From Homarus americanus (lineage: Eukaryota; Arthropoda; Malacostraca; Decapoda; Nephropidae): a stretch of 64,000 nucleotides of DNA. The notes below the pieces were generated by a model that saw nothing but the letters and a program-made list of their open reading frames with translations, did no database searches and was not told where the DNA came from. Location of the stretch: NCBI RefSeq assembly GCF_018991925.1, contig NW_024729696.1, positions 1-64,000 on the forward strand, given 5' to 3'. Of this stretch, positions 1-11,575 are shown in pieces. The position numbers and the translations under genes are program-made. Within the stretch, counting starts at the first letter, position 1; every line of letters begins with the position of its first letter.

Positions 1-303
1 ATGATATGATTACAGGGGTATTTTTTGTTCCAATTTTAAGGAGTTTATGGTTACAGACAGATACAAAGATGCTCCAGTCAGATTTGTTATATCCCAGCCC
101 AGATAGGAAGTGGGGGTTAAAAGAGGTTATTATTTTTGTTACCTCAAGTAAAGGTATGTGTTGATGGTCTGATTGAATTCACGTGGTTTTGGACACTGTG
201 TTTAAACAAGTTCTCTCTCTCTTCTTTTTTCTATTTTTATCTTCAGAGTGTGTGTGTGTTCAACTTGTAATTATCCCCACCTAAAAGAGCATCACTTAAA
301 CTG

Positions 304-342
<39 letters not shown>

Positions 343-1032
343 TCTAACGTCTCCCTTCTTGTTTGTCTGTTGACTCGGGGTATCCAGCACCTGCACTTTT
401 GTTTACACCCGATTCATTATTTACGAGGCTTTTGTTGAGGCTTTTCCTTCCCTTTTTGAATCCCAGAAAAAGTAGTCGAGGTAGAAGTTGGCTTAAACAC
501 AGGCAACGAGGAGGGGGGGGTTGTAGGGTCGTGAATGTCTGTGTCTGCCTTGGTCTTGTGTGATGGCTGTTGCACTAATTTCTTTCTTTTTATGTCATTC
601 AATTTTCTTTTTTATTTTTCCTTCCATTCAATTTTTTCTTTTATTTTTTATTCTCTTGTTTCTCTTTTTACTTTTTTTTTTTTCTTTTTATACTTCATTC
701 TTCTTGTTAAATTTTTTCTTTTTCTTTTTTTTTAAACAGGAAATAACAAGCCTTTGGGGGTCTTAATATTGTTTACTTCTTCTTGCTTCTTTCTTTTTTC
801 CTTCATCATCATCTTCTTTTCTTTCCTCTTCCTCTTCTTCCTCCTCTTCCTTTTCTTCAACACAGAGGTTGAAAGAAACTCATGTGTCGTCCAGGGTTGT
901 TGAGGACCTTCCGATGCGCTGTTCATTCCTTCATCTTTTCCTTCATCTTAGCTTTTCTTGCTACATCTCTTTATCTTTTTCGGCCTTTTTATCTTCATTT
1001 TCTTGTGCCCTCTTACGTTACCTTCCTTCTCA

Positions 1033-1081
<49 letters not shown>

Positions 1082-1139
1082 CCATTGATCCAGTAAACAA
1101 TGACAGACAGAATAGTTTATATTGTTTTAAACATGATCT

Positions 1140-1530
1140 TATATTCACTTTGTTTTTATTGTATTTTTTCTCTTTATTTTATTTCCATCTTTTCTTCCTC
1201 TTTTCCTCTGTGCTCTACTTTTCCTTTTTGTACCTCTTTCCTTTACCTGGGCTTCTTCATTTCTCACCTTATTTCCTCTACTCCTCTCCACTTCTCTTTT
1301 TGCTTATTTTCTCTCATTCTTTCCATTTCTTCTCTTTCCTGTTCTCTTCCTCTCTTCCTACTACTCCTTTTCCCGCCTGCTCCCCTCACCATTCCTCCTC
1401 CTTCTCCTCCTTCTCTGCTCCCTTCCCACTTCTCCTTCTTAACTCCTCTCACTGATCAGCTCCTCCTTCTGCACTCTCTTCTCCTTCTTCTACACTCTCA
1501 CCCTCCTCCTCTCCTTTCTCCCAGTGTGTA
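1140..1530. other. Polypyrimidine tract, no gene
   Basis: CT-rich mixed sequence (CTCCTTCTCCTCC), open on several frames only because of composition. 341-1040 is similar T/C-rich sequence, and 1-300 has nothing recognised. Confidence 0.8.
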
Positions 1531-1559
1531 ACTCACCTTTAACTTACATGTGGACAACT

Positions 1560-2060
1560 TGCGTCTTTGAGGTCGCTTCTTTTGATCTTGAGAACAGACC
1601 TGAGTGTCTACATTTTAAGTTTCGCTGACTTTTAAGACAGTATGTGAGTCAGTCAGAACTATCACCGGCTGTAACTGGCAGTCCAGTCAGTTCCTCCTGC
1701 GGCTGTGTGGGTCCGTCGGCTCATCCTGCGGCCTGTGTGGGTCAGTCAGTTCCGCCACTGCAGCACTGTCTTCGCGTCTGGTCGGTTCCTCACCTCTACC
1801 GGCTGCTGCCGGGCAGTCAGACACTGCAGCTGTGTGTGAATGGGTTCACTCACCTGCAGCTGTACCGGGTCCAGAACATTTCTCCACACACACAGCCTTG
1901 CCATTCTATCTCCCATCTCTCTCTCTCAGGCTGTCTTGACCTGCAGAAACTTGCCTGTCATACTCGGCGTTTGTTTGGTTTACTACTTTTTTGAAATGGA
2001 TAGATGGATGAAATGCATGCATACCTTACATACATACATACATACATGCATACATACCAC
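1560..2060. other. GC-richer stretch with worn repeats, no gene recognised
   Basis: 1644-1994 has a 116-codon plus frame, but CAGTCAGTTCC, TGCGGC.TGTGTGGGTC and CACTGCAGC words repeat through it, so it looks like a decayed minisatellite. No family match. Confidence 0.5.
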
Positions 2061-2099
2061 ACACACACACACACACACACGGTGAGACTTGAATATGAT

Positions 2100-2745
2100 A
2101 TACAAAATAAAATAAAGATCGTGTTATTAGGTGTTTGGAAGAGAAAAAGAAGAATGAAAAGGAGATGAAGAAGAGAGGAAAGAGACAGTTGCCAATACCT
2201 TTATTACCACGCTAACGAGGCTTGGCTAATTTCTTCTTTTACTGAATCTGGGTGAAGACAGGAAGGAAGTGTAACTCATTCAATATCGTCCCCAAGATTG
2301 TGTGTATCACAGAAAAAATGTCCCCAGAATTAACATTTCAAGAATATTTTGTCTGAGACAAATTTTTCATAAATATTTACCTCTCCCTCTACCAAATTTG
2401 TTCTGAAAATATCCCCAGAGAGAATTGTGCCCCCAAGAAAATATTAACACTTTAAATGATAAAACATAACATGTTGATGAGAATAAGACCAAAATAAGCG
2501 AATAAAAACTAAAATAATTAAAAAAAAGCTTACTAGTGAATAACTCACAGCATGGCTCATTTAATAGGATTTATTAAAATTTTCATAGAGACCTGAAAAG
2601 TTGGACTGTTTTCGACACGTATTAAAACCGACACCAAAAACAACTGGATAATAAAGTTCGAATATATCAGAAAAAAAGCCCTGTGGCTGCTTCAAATTAT
2701 TCATTAGTTTTTGTATCTGAGTAAAAGCAGAGATGAAGACAATAA
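2100..2745. other. AT-rich sequence, nothing recognised
   Basis: Mixed AT-rich sequence; AATATTTTGTC and CCCCAGA words recur weakly at 2290-2450. Confidence 0.6.
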
Positions 2746-2759
2746 ACTTATATTATGTA

Positions 2760-3090
2760 AATACAAATTAGTGTATAGCAGAGGTATAGTAAGTGTAGTC
2801 CTAGGGTATAGTAGAGGTATAGCAAGTGTAGTCCTAGGGTATAGCAGAGGTATAGCAAGTGTAGTCCCAGGGTATAGTGCAGATGTATAGTAAGTGTAGT
2901 CCTAGGGTATGTAGAGGTATAGCAAGTGTAGTCTCTAGGTATGTAGTTATAATAAGTGTGGTCCGGGTATAGCAAAAGTAAAGAAAAATATAGTAGAGGT
3001 ATAGCAGGTATTCTCTCAGGGTATAGGGGTTGGTTTTTGGGTATAGCAGGTAGTCGGAGTATAGCAGAAGTATAGCAGAGACAATGGGCA
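2760..3090. repeat. Degenerate ~38-bp minisatellite (GGTATAGYARRTG)
   Basis: GTATAGCAGAGGTATAGCAA followed by GTGTAGTCCTAGG recurs about eight times with increasing decay to the right. Open minus-strand frames rich in Y and L are by-products. Confidence 0.8.
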
Positions 3091-3174
3091 AGAGGAGGGA
3101 TCACCTGACTGCAAAATATAAAGAGAAAAGAGATGGCTGAATGTTGAACTGAGTATTAAAAACTTTAGTGGAGA

Positions 3175-3300
3175 GGAGGGGGTGGGTGGGTGGGTGGATG
3201 AGTGTGTGGCTGGGTGGGTGGGTGGATGGTGGGGTGTGTGGCTGGGTGGATGGGTGAGTGGTGTGGGTGGGTGGGTGGATTGGGCGGACAGTGAGGAGAG
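3175..3300 (+). repeat. GGGT/GGAT simple repeat
   Basis: GGGTGGGTGGGTGGATGAGTG-like sequence, strongly G-rich on the plus strand; several runs could form G-quadruplex. Confidence 0.8.
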
Positions 3301-3339
3301 AGAGAGGGGGGGGTAAAACGATATTATTATAAGAGTCTG

Positions 3340-3645
3340 GATAAGGTGAGGTTAGGTTAAGTCAAGTGAGGTTATTTTAATTGAGATAGGTCAGGTTAGG
3401 CTAGGCTAAGTTGGGTTAGGTTAGGTTCGCATTGTGTCAGGTTAGGTTAGCTTAAACTAGTTTCAGGTTGCGTTAGTTTAGGTTGGTTAGGTTAGGTTAG
3501 GTTAGCTCAAGTTAGTTTCAGATTGGGTTAAGTTAGGTTAGGCTCAGATTGGGTTAGGTTGGGTTAGGTTAGCTTTAGTTAGTTTCAGGTTGCGTTAGGT
3601 TAGGTTGGTTAGGTTAGGTTGGTTAGGTTAGGTTGCTCTCCCTCC
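3340..3645 (+). repeat. Interstitial TTAGG-derived array, degenerate
   Basis: GGTTAGGTTA words interrupted by AGTTTCAGGTTGCGTTAG and TTAGCTTAAACTAG, repeated about three times as a ~65-120 bp higher-order unit. Confidence 0.8.
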
Positions 3646-3810
3646 ACGTCGTTCTTGCTCACATTATCGAACCGTCGTCAACAAATGGTTAAGATAAGTC
3701 ACAATTGTCGAGACGGTTTAATTGAATCTTCCAGCCAGGCGTTGTCTCGTATCAACTCTGTAACCCGGGGATATTACTAGTTAATTCACGGAAGCTGCTA
3801 CTATATTGTT

Positions 3811-3849
<39 letters not shown>

Positions 3850-3992
3850 CAATCCTCCAATATACGAATATATTTCAGTTCCAAGATCAACATGAGAGAC
3901 TAGTTTTCCCGGTGGTCTGACCCGAGTTGTGTACAGAAGATATCCTGGCTGGGTTAGTTCATCTGACCTTAATATCCTGTGTTGTATAGACG

Positions 3993-4026
<34 letters not shown>

Positions 4027-4145
4027 CAGAGAGAGAACCGTATGACGTGCGGAGTGTTTCAAATTATATAGATTATTGTTTACCAGTGGCGTATACGTTA
4101 CAATCATTATCAATTCTAGTTACATCATACACACATAGTTGCTAT

Positions 4146-4148
<3 letters not shown>

Positions 4149-4215
<67 letters not shown>
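4149..4215. repeat. (AC)n microsatellite
   Basis: 67-bp run. Other AC/GT runs: 308-340, 2060-2081, 3996-4022, 8737-8783, 11932-11954, 23935-23967, 31497-31548, 31907-31946, 37301-37325, 38865-38917, 44463-44487, 46682-46740, 58336-58377 and 60084-60134. Confidence 0.97.
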
Positions 4216-4217
<2 letters not shown>

Positions 4218-4498
4218 CAGTCAGCTCAGCCTGGGGTCGACCATGGGGAGAACCTTTGTGGAACACATATAAATAACTGATGAAAAGAAACCTTCAACCA
4301 ATAACTTTATTTCTAGTGTTTTCTGGTCTCCTTCGGACGAGACACTTTGCAGTCAGGTATCCAGTAACCTCCCCCTCCCCACGCCTGGTTGGACAAGTGG
4401 GGTAATATTTAGCTTAATAATTACACTGGACATACATTGAGCTTCGCGACTGATGGAAAACTTGTTTGAAAACCTGATAATGGACCCATTCATGATTA

Positions 4499-4499
<1 letters not shown>

Positions 4500-4571
<72 letters not shown>
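4500..4571. repeat. (GT)n microsatellite
   Basis: 72-bp uninterrupted GT run, 285 bp after the AC run at 4149, so the two could pair as inverted repeats. Confidence 0.97.
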
Positions 4572-4573
<2 letters not shown>

Positions 4574-4799
4574 GGCATTTAGTGGCTGCCTTAAATGTGT
4601 ATATCTCTCTTTTTCATGTATTAAATGCACATACTCGCATACAAACTCATATATAATACCCCATATACCAGCCTGTACGCTTAAGCTACATCTGAGCTTC
4701 GGTTATTCTCGTAAAATTCTCTTTATTACGCTGTAAACAGTTCTAGCCAGACGTTAATGGTGTCTAACTACTTTCAAATTTGCCTGTGAAACGAAATAT

Positions 4800-5035
4800 C
4801 TGGTTTATGTGACCTGGTGTATGTATAAGGTCACAGGTAGAGGTCACCATCAGCTGACCTCTGGTATATGTTACCTGTATAGATAAGGTCACAAGTAGAG
4901 GTCATTATCAGCTGACCTCTGGTATATGTGACCTGGTGTATGTATAAGGTCACAGGGAGAGGTCACCATTAGCTGACCTCTGGTAAAAGTGACCTGTATA
5001 GATAAGGTCACAGGTAGAGGTCATTATCAGCTGAA
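4800..5035. repeat. Four tandem ~60-bp units rich in AGGTCA half-sites
   Basis: Each unit carries TGACCTGGTGTA or TTACCTGTATA, then TAAGGTCACAGGTAG, then AGGTCACCAT or AGGTCATTAT, then CAGCTGACCTCTGG. That is up to four nuclear-receptor half-sites (AGGTCA/TGACCT) per unit, about 14 in 235 bp, in direct, inverted and everted arrangements. The array alternates two unit types, suggesting a ~121-bp higher-order repeat. Confidence 0.75.
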
Positions 5036-5172
5036 CAAATGCCCAAATGAAGTAAAAAACCTTGATTGTCGTAGGATGGGTCAGTGTGGATAATTTCCCT
5101 GGAGTTTGTTTTATTTTACTGATACACACAACGTAAGGGTAGTGACTGTGTCTCCTGCGGGAATTAGCAACA

Positions 5173-5312
5173 GATCACATGAAGATTAGACACTCCAGCT
5201 TATTTCACCGGATGATTAAACTCCTTAATGCTAAACTAACCAAACCCAAGGTAGCGTTATGATGTTTAAGCATTAGGTGGAAAAAGCTGGGGTGTCTAAT
5301 CTTCATGTGATC
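5173..5312. mobile_element. Hairpin MITE, copy 1 (complete)
   Basis: The left arm GATCACATGAAGATTAGACA... pairs with the right arm ...TGTCTAATCTTCATGTGATC. Pairing continues inward through CCAGCT and most of the 140 bp, leaving a loop near CCAAACCCAAGG. Two more copies sharing the termini lie at 22705 and 49569. It has no coding capacity. No clear target-site duplication was seen, so the superfamily is open. Confidence 0.8.
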
Positions 5313-6040
5313 TTTAATAAGTCATAAAAGATCTAATGATGGAAGACCTATGAAAGAGATAAACCAAAGCTGACGGGTCGAGTCCCTAGATACACAAACT
5401 GGTATCTAATAATTGACCCCTAACATCTGAATTCTGACCCCTAATCTCTGACTCTGATCCCTAACCTTTGACTTCTGACCCTTGACCTCTCAGCCCTTAT
5501 CCCTAACACCTCAACCTTGACCTTTAACAATTGGGTAATCAAATTGTCGGACCAATAAACTTGTTATCGGTAATCTCTGGATAATAACATTTGCGTTTTG
5601 TGAGATATGATTGGTCAAAAATATTATATAAAGTACATGTAGAGAACAAAAAGTGTGTCGGATACAAGACAACAGGTTGGCATACCTAGAATTAAGATTT
5701 TCGATTCTAAGAAATTTACATGGCAATTTTTCATTGTAGAATGTGATATAACATTTAACTATTTACCTTTTGCGACGTTGGCCAAAATGCTGTCGAAATT
5801 GTAATGAAATTCTAATTGGACGAGATTTGTTCCCCCACCGTCATAGAGGTAAAGTGAACTGAAAATTTCTAAGACTCTCGCTGTACTGTTTCTGGCTAGT
5901 GAGACAATATGACCTCAGTATTACCTTCACTGACTCGTGTGATAACTATTGTTTCTGATTCAGTGGTTCAAGATATTAAATAATTAAGTGAAACCGAGTC
6001 TCGTCGGCATGACTGCCTGTTGGGGACAGTGTGAATGCAA
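5313..6040. other. Unique sequence, no gene recognised
   Basis: 5395-5530 has a worn TGACCCCTAAC/TGACCTYTAAC repeat; the rest shows no open frame over 71 codons and no family match. Confidence 0.6.
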
Positions 6041-6043
6041 CAC

Positions 6044-6228
6044 GCTGTATACTTAAGCCTTCGGTACACGAGGAGGCAACACGGCCGGTACTGCACTCCA
6101 CTTCCCCATATTGTTAACTTAGGTACCCAATACCCATTTGCAGCTGGGTGAACTGGGGGTGCCCGGGGATCGAATTACCGACCCATGGAACAAGGGGTGA
6201 GCACTTTATCCACTCCTGCTCCGTACTC
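6044..6228 (-). mobile_element. tRNA-derived SINE, copy 1
   Basis: On the minus strand it starts near GGAGCAGGAGTGGATAAAGT, resembling a tRNA A box (TAGCNNAGTGGTTAAAG). About 30 bp on comes a B-box-like GGTAATTCGATCCCCGGGC. A conserved body follows, CACCCAGCTG...GGGTACC...GTGCAGTACCGGC, ending at GCTTAAGTATACAG. Copy 2 at 43914-44085 shares this architecture and the end. RNA polymerase III boxes plus dispersed copies define a tRNA-SINE. Confidence 0.75.
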
Positions 6229-6328
6229 TCAAAATAACTAAGTGCTGTACAATTAAAAATGAAAATAATTGTATTTGTTGTATTTATCGATAAATTACAA
6301 TAATACAACTTCTCTTTCGTTGTCTATC

Positions 6329-6451
<123 letters not shown>

Positions 6452-7180
6452 CAGCAACATTACCAAGAGCACGAGGCAATAAGTGCGGGCAAATTGCACA
6501 GGCCACTCAGTCGTAAGAATTTATGCAACAGAATGCGCCGTGAGCTTTTCCCAATATCAAGCCTCTACAGCGGTAATACAATAGTTAAGCCCTCCTAATT
6601 ACTAACCAATTTGATGTTAAGTGGGCAATTAACCCTGGGGGACAGAGGAGGGTAATTCGACCTTTATGACATGTTGAAAATTGGTACATTATTGTACATT
6701 GACGGGAAGTTTGTTGTGGTTTAGTGGACAGGTGATCTCACTACGGGGAATTACAGGTATGGAACAGCTGATGGGCGCTGTTTGATCCCCAGATTATTGA
6801 AATTAGTTTTATTTTGCTTTATTGATAGAGAAGAGGTAAGGATAGGATGGATGTGTAGTGGAAGGAGTTGGTGGATGGATGACAGGACAGGGACAGTGGA
6901 CAGAGAGAGAAGGTACAGTAAAGAAAGAGGAGGGGTGGAGAATTGAGGAAGAGAGAAGGAGGTTAGGAGAGATTTGAGGAAGATTAAGACTAAATAGAAA
7001 GAGGGAGAGTATGAGGAGGGAGGGAGATAGAGGGAGAGTATGAAGAGGGAGGGAGATAGAGGGAGAGTATGAGGAGGGAGGGAGATAGAGGGAGAGTTTG
7101 AGGAGGGAGGGAGATGAAGGTGATAAAGGGAGAATAAAAGACGGGGAATGAGATGTAAGGTGCGAAGGATGTTGTAGCTA

Positions 7181-7195
7181 GAGAGAGAGAGAGAG

Positions 7196-7250
<55 letters not shown>
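7181..7250. repeat. Compound (GA)n(GT)n microsatellite
   Basis: GA 7181-7198 passes directly into GT 7199-7250; the left flank 7005-7125 is a ~36-bp GGGAGGGAGATAGAGG repeat. Confidence 0.95.
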
Positions 7251-7251
<1 letters not shown>

Positions 7252-7327
7252 ATCTTGTTTATCAGACTATGTTGAGTTGTTTCGCTCCACTGGTCTTGTA
7301 TAGCCAGCTTTTACACTCACTGAATCG

Positions 7328-7364
<37 letters not shown>

Positions 7365-7369
7365 ATTGA

Positions 7370-7910
7370 GTCATCTTTTAGTTTCCTCTTCCTTTTCTTC
7401 TCTCCCATTCCAACGCTTCCTCACTTTTACCCACCTCTCTCGCATCCTTCTCCAGTTCCCATTATTTTCTTCCCTCTGTCCTTTTCTTTCCCCTTCTGCA
7501 TTTTCCCTTTCCCATTCATTCTTCTTCTCGTCTTTCCATTCCCTTCTCCTATTTCCCTCCCAATTATACACCCATCACTCCTTTCCTCTTCCATTCCTTT
7601 CTTCCTCTTCCTTCTCCTTCTTCATATCCTTTCCCTACCTCTACTTACCCCTGTCTTCCCCCCCTCCTTCTTCCCCCCTACTTACTTTCTCCACCTTTCT
7701 GCCTCGTCAATCTTCTCCAACACATTACACCATTCTTTCCTTCCTCCTCCAACCCCCCTTCCATCCACTTTCCTTCTTCCTCTTCCTCATCAACTTCCGA
7801 CTGCCCCTCTTTCCTTTTCCCCACCCTTTTTGTCTCCCCTCACCCTCCCACCTTCTCTCCCTCCCTCGCTCTCCACCTTCCCTTCCCCTACCCCCCCCCC
7901 CCTCACTATG
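7370..7910. other. 540-bp polypyrimidine tract
   Basis: Nearly pure CT with CCTTCTCC-type texture. Open frames of 235-322 codons run through it, rich in S, P, F and L; they are artefacts of the composition. Confidence 0.85.
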
Positions 7911-8102
7911 CTTCTCAATCCATATCAGTGCGTTAATAAATCCGAGGTGGTCTTTCCCCATTCCCAAGGTACAGGCGCTCATCAGAAGAAAACCTGCATC
8001 AGCCTGTGGATCACCCCGATACTGGATCATTGGTGGATCAGCTGTCACCAGTCTAATTGCATATGGTCACTGAAGGATCGGTCACCCAATATTGGCTTGA
8101 TG

Positions 8103-8325
8103 GTACTTGGATCACTGGAGGATCACCTGACCCTGATCTGGCGGTACTTGGATCACTGGAGGATCACCTGACCCTGATCTGGCGGTACTTGGATCACTGG
8201 AGGATCACCTGACCCTGATCTGGCGGTACTTGGATCACTGGAGGATCACCTGACCCTGATCTGGCGGTACTTGGATCACTGGAGGATCACCTGACCCTGA
8301 TATGGTGGTACTTGGATCACTACCG
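8103..8325 (+). repeat. 41-bp minisatellite, about five copies
   Basis: Unit contains GGATCACTGGAGGATCACCT followed by GACCCTGATCTGGCGGTACT. Copies are almost identical, so expansion is recent. The flank 7930-8100 has related words (CCCGATACTGGATCATTGG). Confidence 0.88.
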
Positions 8326-8735
8326 TAAGGCCACTTATAGAACGTTGAAGGATCAGCCTCCACTAGATGTATGAACACTACAGCCCATCAAGAGGCAACA
8401 GTGTTAACGGGTTGATAGTCCACTCGTCCTCGGAATGTGAGGTCAACCTTAGTGAGAAAATAGAACAATTAAAGGAAAGAAGGAAAGAATCAAACACTCA
8501 TTTCTCCCTTCATATATAGGGGCTCAGTTGTCAGATTAAGTTTTCCTTCAATATATTCTGTCAAATACACCAAATTTACATACATTAGAAGACAGAGAAA
8601 TGAGGAGGGACAAAGAGAATGATAGATAAAGAAGAGAAGACGATGTAATGTGAATTTCAGTGATAAGAACAAAGGAAGTAGAGAAAGAATATGAAGATAA
8701 TGATGGAGAATAGGAAATTTTAATGCAGTTGATTG

Positions 8736-8784
<49 letters not shown>

Positions 8785-8884
8785 AAACACAAAACAAATT
8801 ACACTATGTCAACAAGATGTGTGTTGGTCGTGTTGACAAACTGAGGAAACTGACCCACTTGTCTAGTGGCCAACTTCCTCTAGT

Positions 8885-9135
8885 TGCAACGTCACTCATT
8901 GGAACTCTCTGAGGTCCACAACTGGGGTCACTCACTGGAACTCTGCGTCCGTCACTCATTGGTATTCTTAACCTCTACAAAAGCCGTCAATTAATGGACC
9001 TTTTAATCATCGCAAAAGCAGTCACTCATTCGATCTCTTATAACCCTCCACAAAAGCCGTTACTCAATGGAGCTTTTAACCATCACAAAGGCTGTCACTC
9101 ACTGGAACTCTTGAGACCCACAACAGCCGTCACAG
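8885..9135 (+). repeat. Degenerate ~62-bp tandem repeat
   Basis: GTCACTCATTGGAACTCT and ACAAAAGCCGTCA-type words recur about four times with much substitution. Confidence 0.6.
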
Positions 9136-9396
9136 GAGGATATAAGGCTTGACAAATACTACTGCACCTAAGAACTTCACTACCCTGTGTGTCATGGCGG
9201 TGAGCTCCTCGTCCTGGCCTGCTGGTCACTGTTACACCCAATGGCCTGAAGGTTCGATGTCACTGTTAAGTATTATCACGGGGAAAATAATCATCATTGA
9301 GGGAATTGATTTACAAAGATTCGTAACTCGTACTTAGGAAAGGAATAGCTGGAATAGGTAGAGTTTGTGTTTTTTATGTGTTTCTGAAGTAATGGA

Positions 9397-9517
<121 letters not shown>

Positions 9518-9889
9518 GAAAAGTATCATGCAATACTTAGCTGATCAGATATCAGATATTTTATGTCATGTGACTTGTCATACAAATATCAAATGACTGC
9601 AAATGATCGAACAAAATATACTTAACATTTCTAAATTTATATAACCATAATAATGTATTTACGTATTTTAAAAAACAATCATATATGTCTGGAAAAACGT
9701 ATCGAAAATTATCATAAATAATAAGCCTCCCTATTTTATTTAATCCTCACCTTTAGAGAAATATTTATAATTTATATAAAATCAGTTCTGAAATATGAAA
9801 TAATTAACAACAAAAATAAACACTGACAACTCAACTAGCGACCTTATACGAGTTGCCACTTTGGGATTTTTTTTTGTACACGAGAAGAT

Positions 9890-9934
<45 letters not shown>

Positions 9935-10143
9935 AAGGAAAAGATGAATTAAGATAAGTTTCCAGGATATTGTTGGCGAGTGAGTTTGATGGACGATATT
10001 GTGCAAGAGAAGGAGAGCAAATGATGTGCAAGATGAATGAGAAATATCTCCTTTATTCACTTACCGGAAACTGGAGTGGATGGTGTTTGCCAGCTATCTT
10101 AATATCGAGAGAGATGACTGACGTGTATTGAGAGGGTGTCATT

Positions 10144-10179
<36 letters not shown>

Positions 10180-10254
10180 AACTGGTGATGAGATAATGGA
10201 CAGTTGGTTCACTATATTGCCTTAACCCATTAGTCCCCGCTAATTGGTGAATGA

Positions 10255-10560
10255 TGGGGGTAAATGACCAGAGGGAGGGAGAGAGAGACAACCACAGAGA
10301 GATAGGAAGAGACAGGGGAAAGGAGAGAGACACAGAAACAGAGAGAAGTGAGAGATAGCAAGAAGAGATGGTAAAGGAGAAAGAGACACAAACAGAGAGA
10401 AACAGAGAGAAAAGAGATAGGAAGAAAGACACAGGGAAAAGAGACAAACAGAGAGAAGAGAGATAGAGATAAAGAAACAGAAAAGGAGAAAGAGACAAAC
10501 AAAGTGAAAAAGAGATAAGAAGAAAGGGGAAAGCAGAAATAGACAAGGAACGAGCCAGAG
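10255..10560. other. Polypurine tract (GAGACA/AGAGAGA)
   Basis: Worn GAGAGAAACAGAGAGAAAAG repeat. Minus frames are S/L/F-rich artefacts. Confidence 0.85.
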
Positions 10561-10645
10561 GGTTGAGAAAAGGAGAGAGAGAGAGAGGTTAAGCCTACTC
10601 GATATTTTGATTACACCACCTCGCTAATCACATTCTCTCTCTCTC

Positions 10646-10689
<44 letters not shown>

Positions 10690-10848
10690 CTACACACACC
10701 AAGACGTGTAGCAACTTCTGAAGAGGCCATTTAACCCTTGCGTCTTCACTATAGTTTTCAGGGGCCGCGTCCTGAATAGGCCCCTAAATTACATGATAAT
10801 TGGCCAGGGTGATTTTTCCGTATCATTGGCTGGGGAAGGACTGTGTGT

Positions 10849-10849
<1 letters not shown>

Positions 10850-10883
<34 letters not shown>

Positions 10884-11050
10884 TAACGGTTTATTGAAAA
10901 GTTCTGCAGCCCGAAGGCTGAAAATATGCATTGGACATAAATGACTTATTACATACATTGGTGGTTTAACAAAAGCCTTCATTAGAGAAAGGTAAAGGAA
11001 CATACAGTGAACATACAGATTAATGTAGGATTGTACGTGTTGAACAGCAA
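10850..11050 (-). mobile_element. Probable retroposon 3' end with (ATT)n tail
   Basis: Minus-strand unique sequence including CAGCCTTCGGGCTGCAGAAC and AATAAACCG ends in (TTA/ATT)n at 10850-10882. A unique body with a simple trinucleotide tail is typical of LINE or SINE 3' ends. No coding part is recognised, so the type is unassigned. Confidence 0.45.
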
Positions 11051-11056
11051 ACACGT

Positions 11057-11575
11057 AGTGTAGTAACCCCCTCCCAGATGGTGTTAGGAGGGACCTCACG
11101 TGATGTAGTGGTTCCCTCAGATGGTGTTATGAGGGACCTGACGTGGTGTAGTAATTCCCTCGCAGATGGTGTTATGAGGGACCACGTGGTGTAGTAATTC
11201 CCTCACAGATGGTGTTATGGGGGTCCTCACGTGGTGTAATTACCTCACAGATGGTGTTATGAGGGTCCTCACGTGGTGTAGTAATTCCCTCACAGATGGT
11301 GTTATTAGGGACCTGACGTGGTGTGGTAATTCCCTCACAGATGGTGTTATGAGGGACCTCACGTGGTGTAATTACCTCACAGATGGTGTTATGAGGGGTC
11401 TCACGTGGTGTAGTAATTCCTTCACAGATGGTGTTATGAGGGTCCTCACGTGGTGTAGTAATTCCCTCACAGATGGTGTGATGAGGGACTTGACGTGGTG
11501 TAGCAATTCCCTCACATATGGTGTTATGAGGGACATGTGGTGTAGTAATTCCCTCACAGATGGTGTTATATGAGT
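11057..11575. repeat. 45-bp minisatellite, about 11 copies
   Basis: The unit includes GTGTTATGAGGGACCTCACG followed by TGGTGTAGTAATTCCCTCAC and AGATG. Some copies lack AGT or CTC. Because 45 is divisible by three, long open frames exist on both strands with a 15-residue period (minus: N-T-I-C-E-G-I-T-T-P-R). No homologue is recognised and no splice or start context is seen, so I treat it as non-coding. Confidence 0.85.

Noticed and set aside
7203..8171. 322-codon plus frame
   Set aside because: It runs from a GT repeat through a polypyrimidine tract into the 41-bp minisatellite; composition alone explains it.
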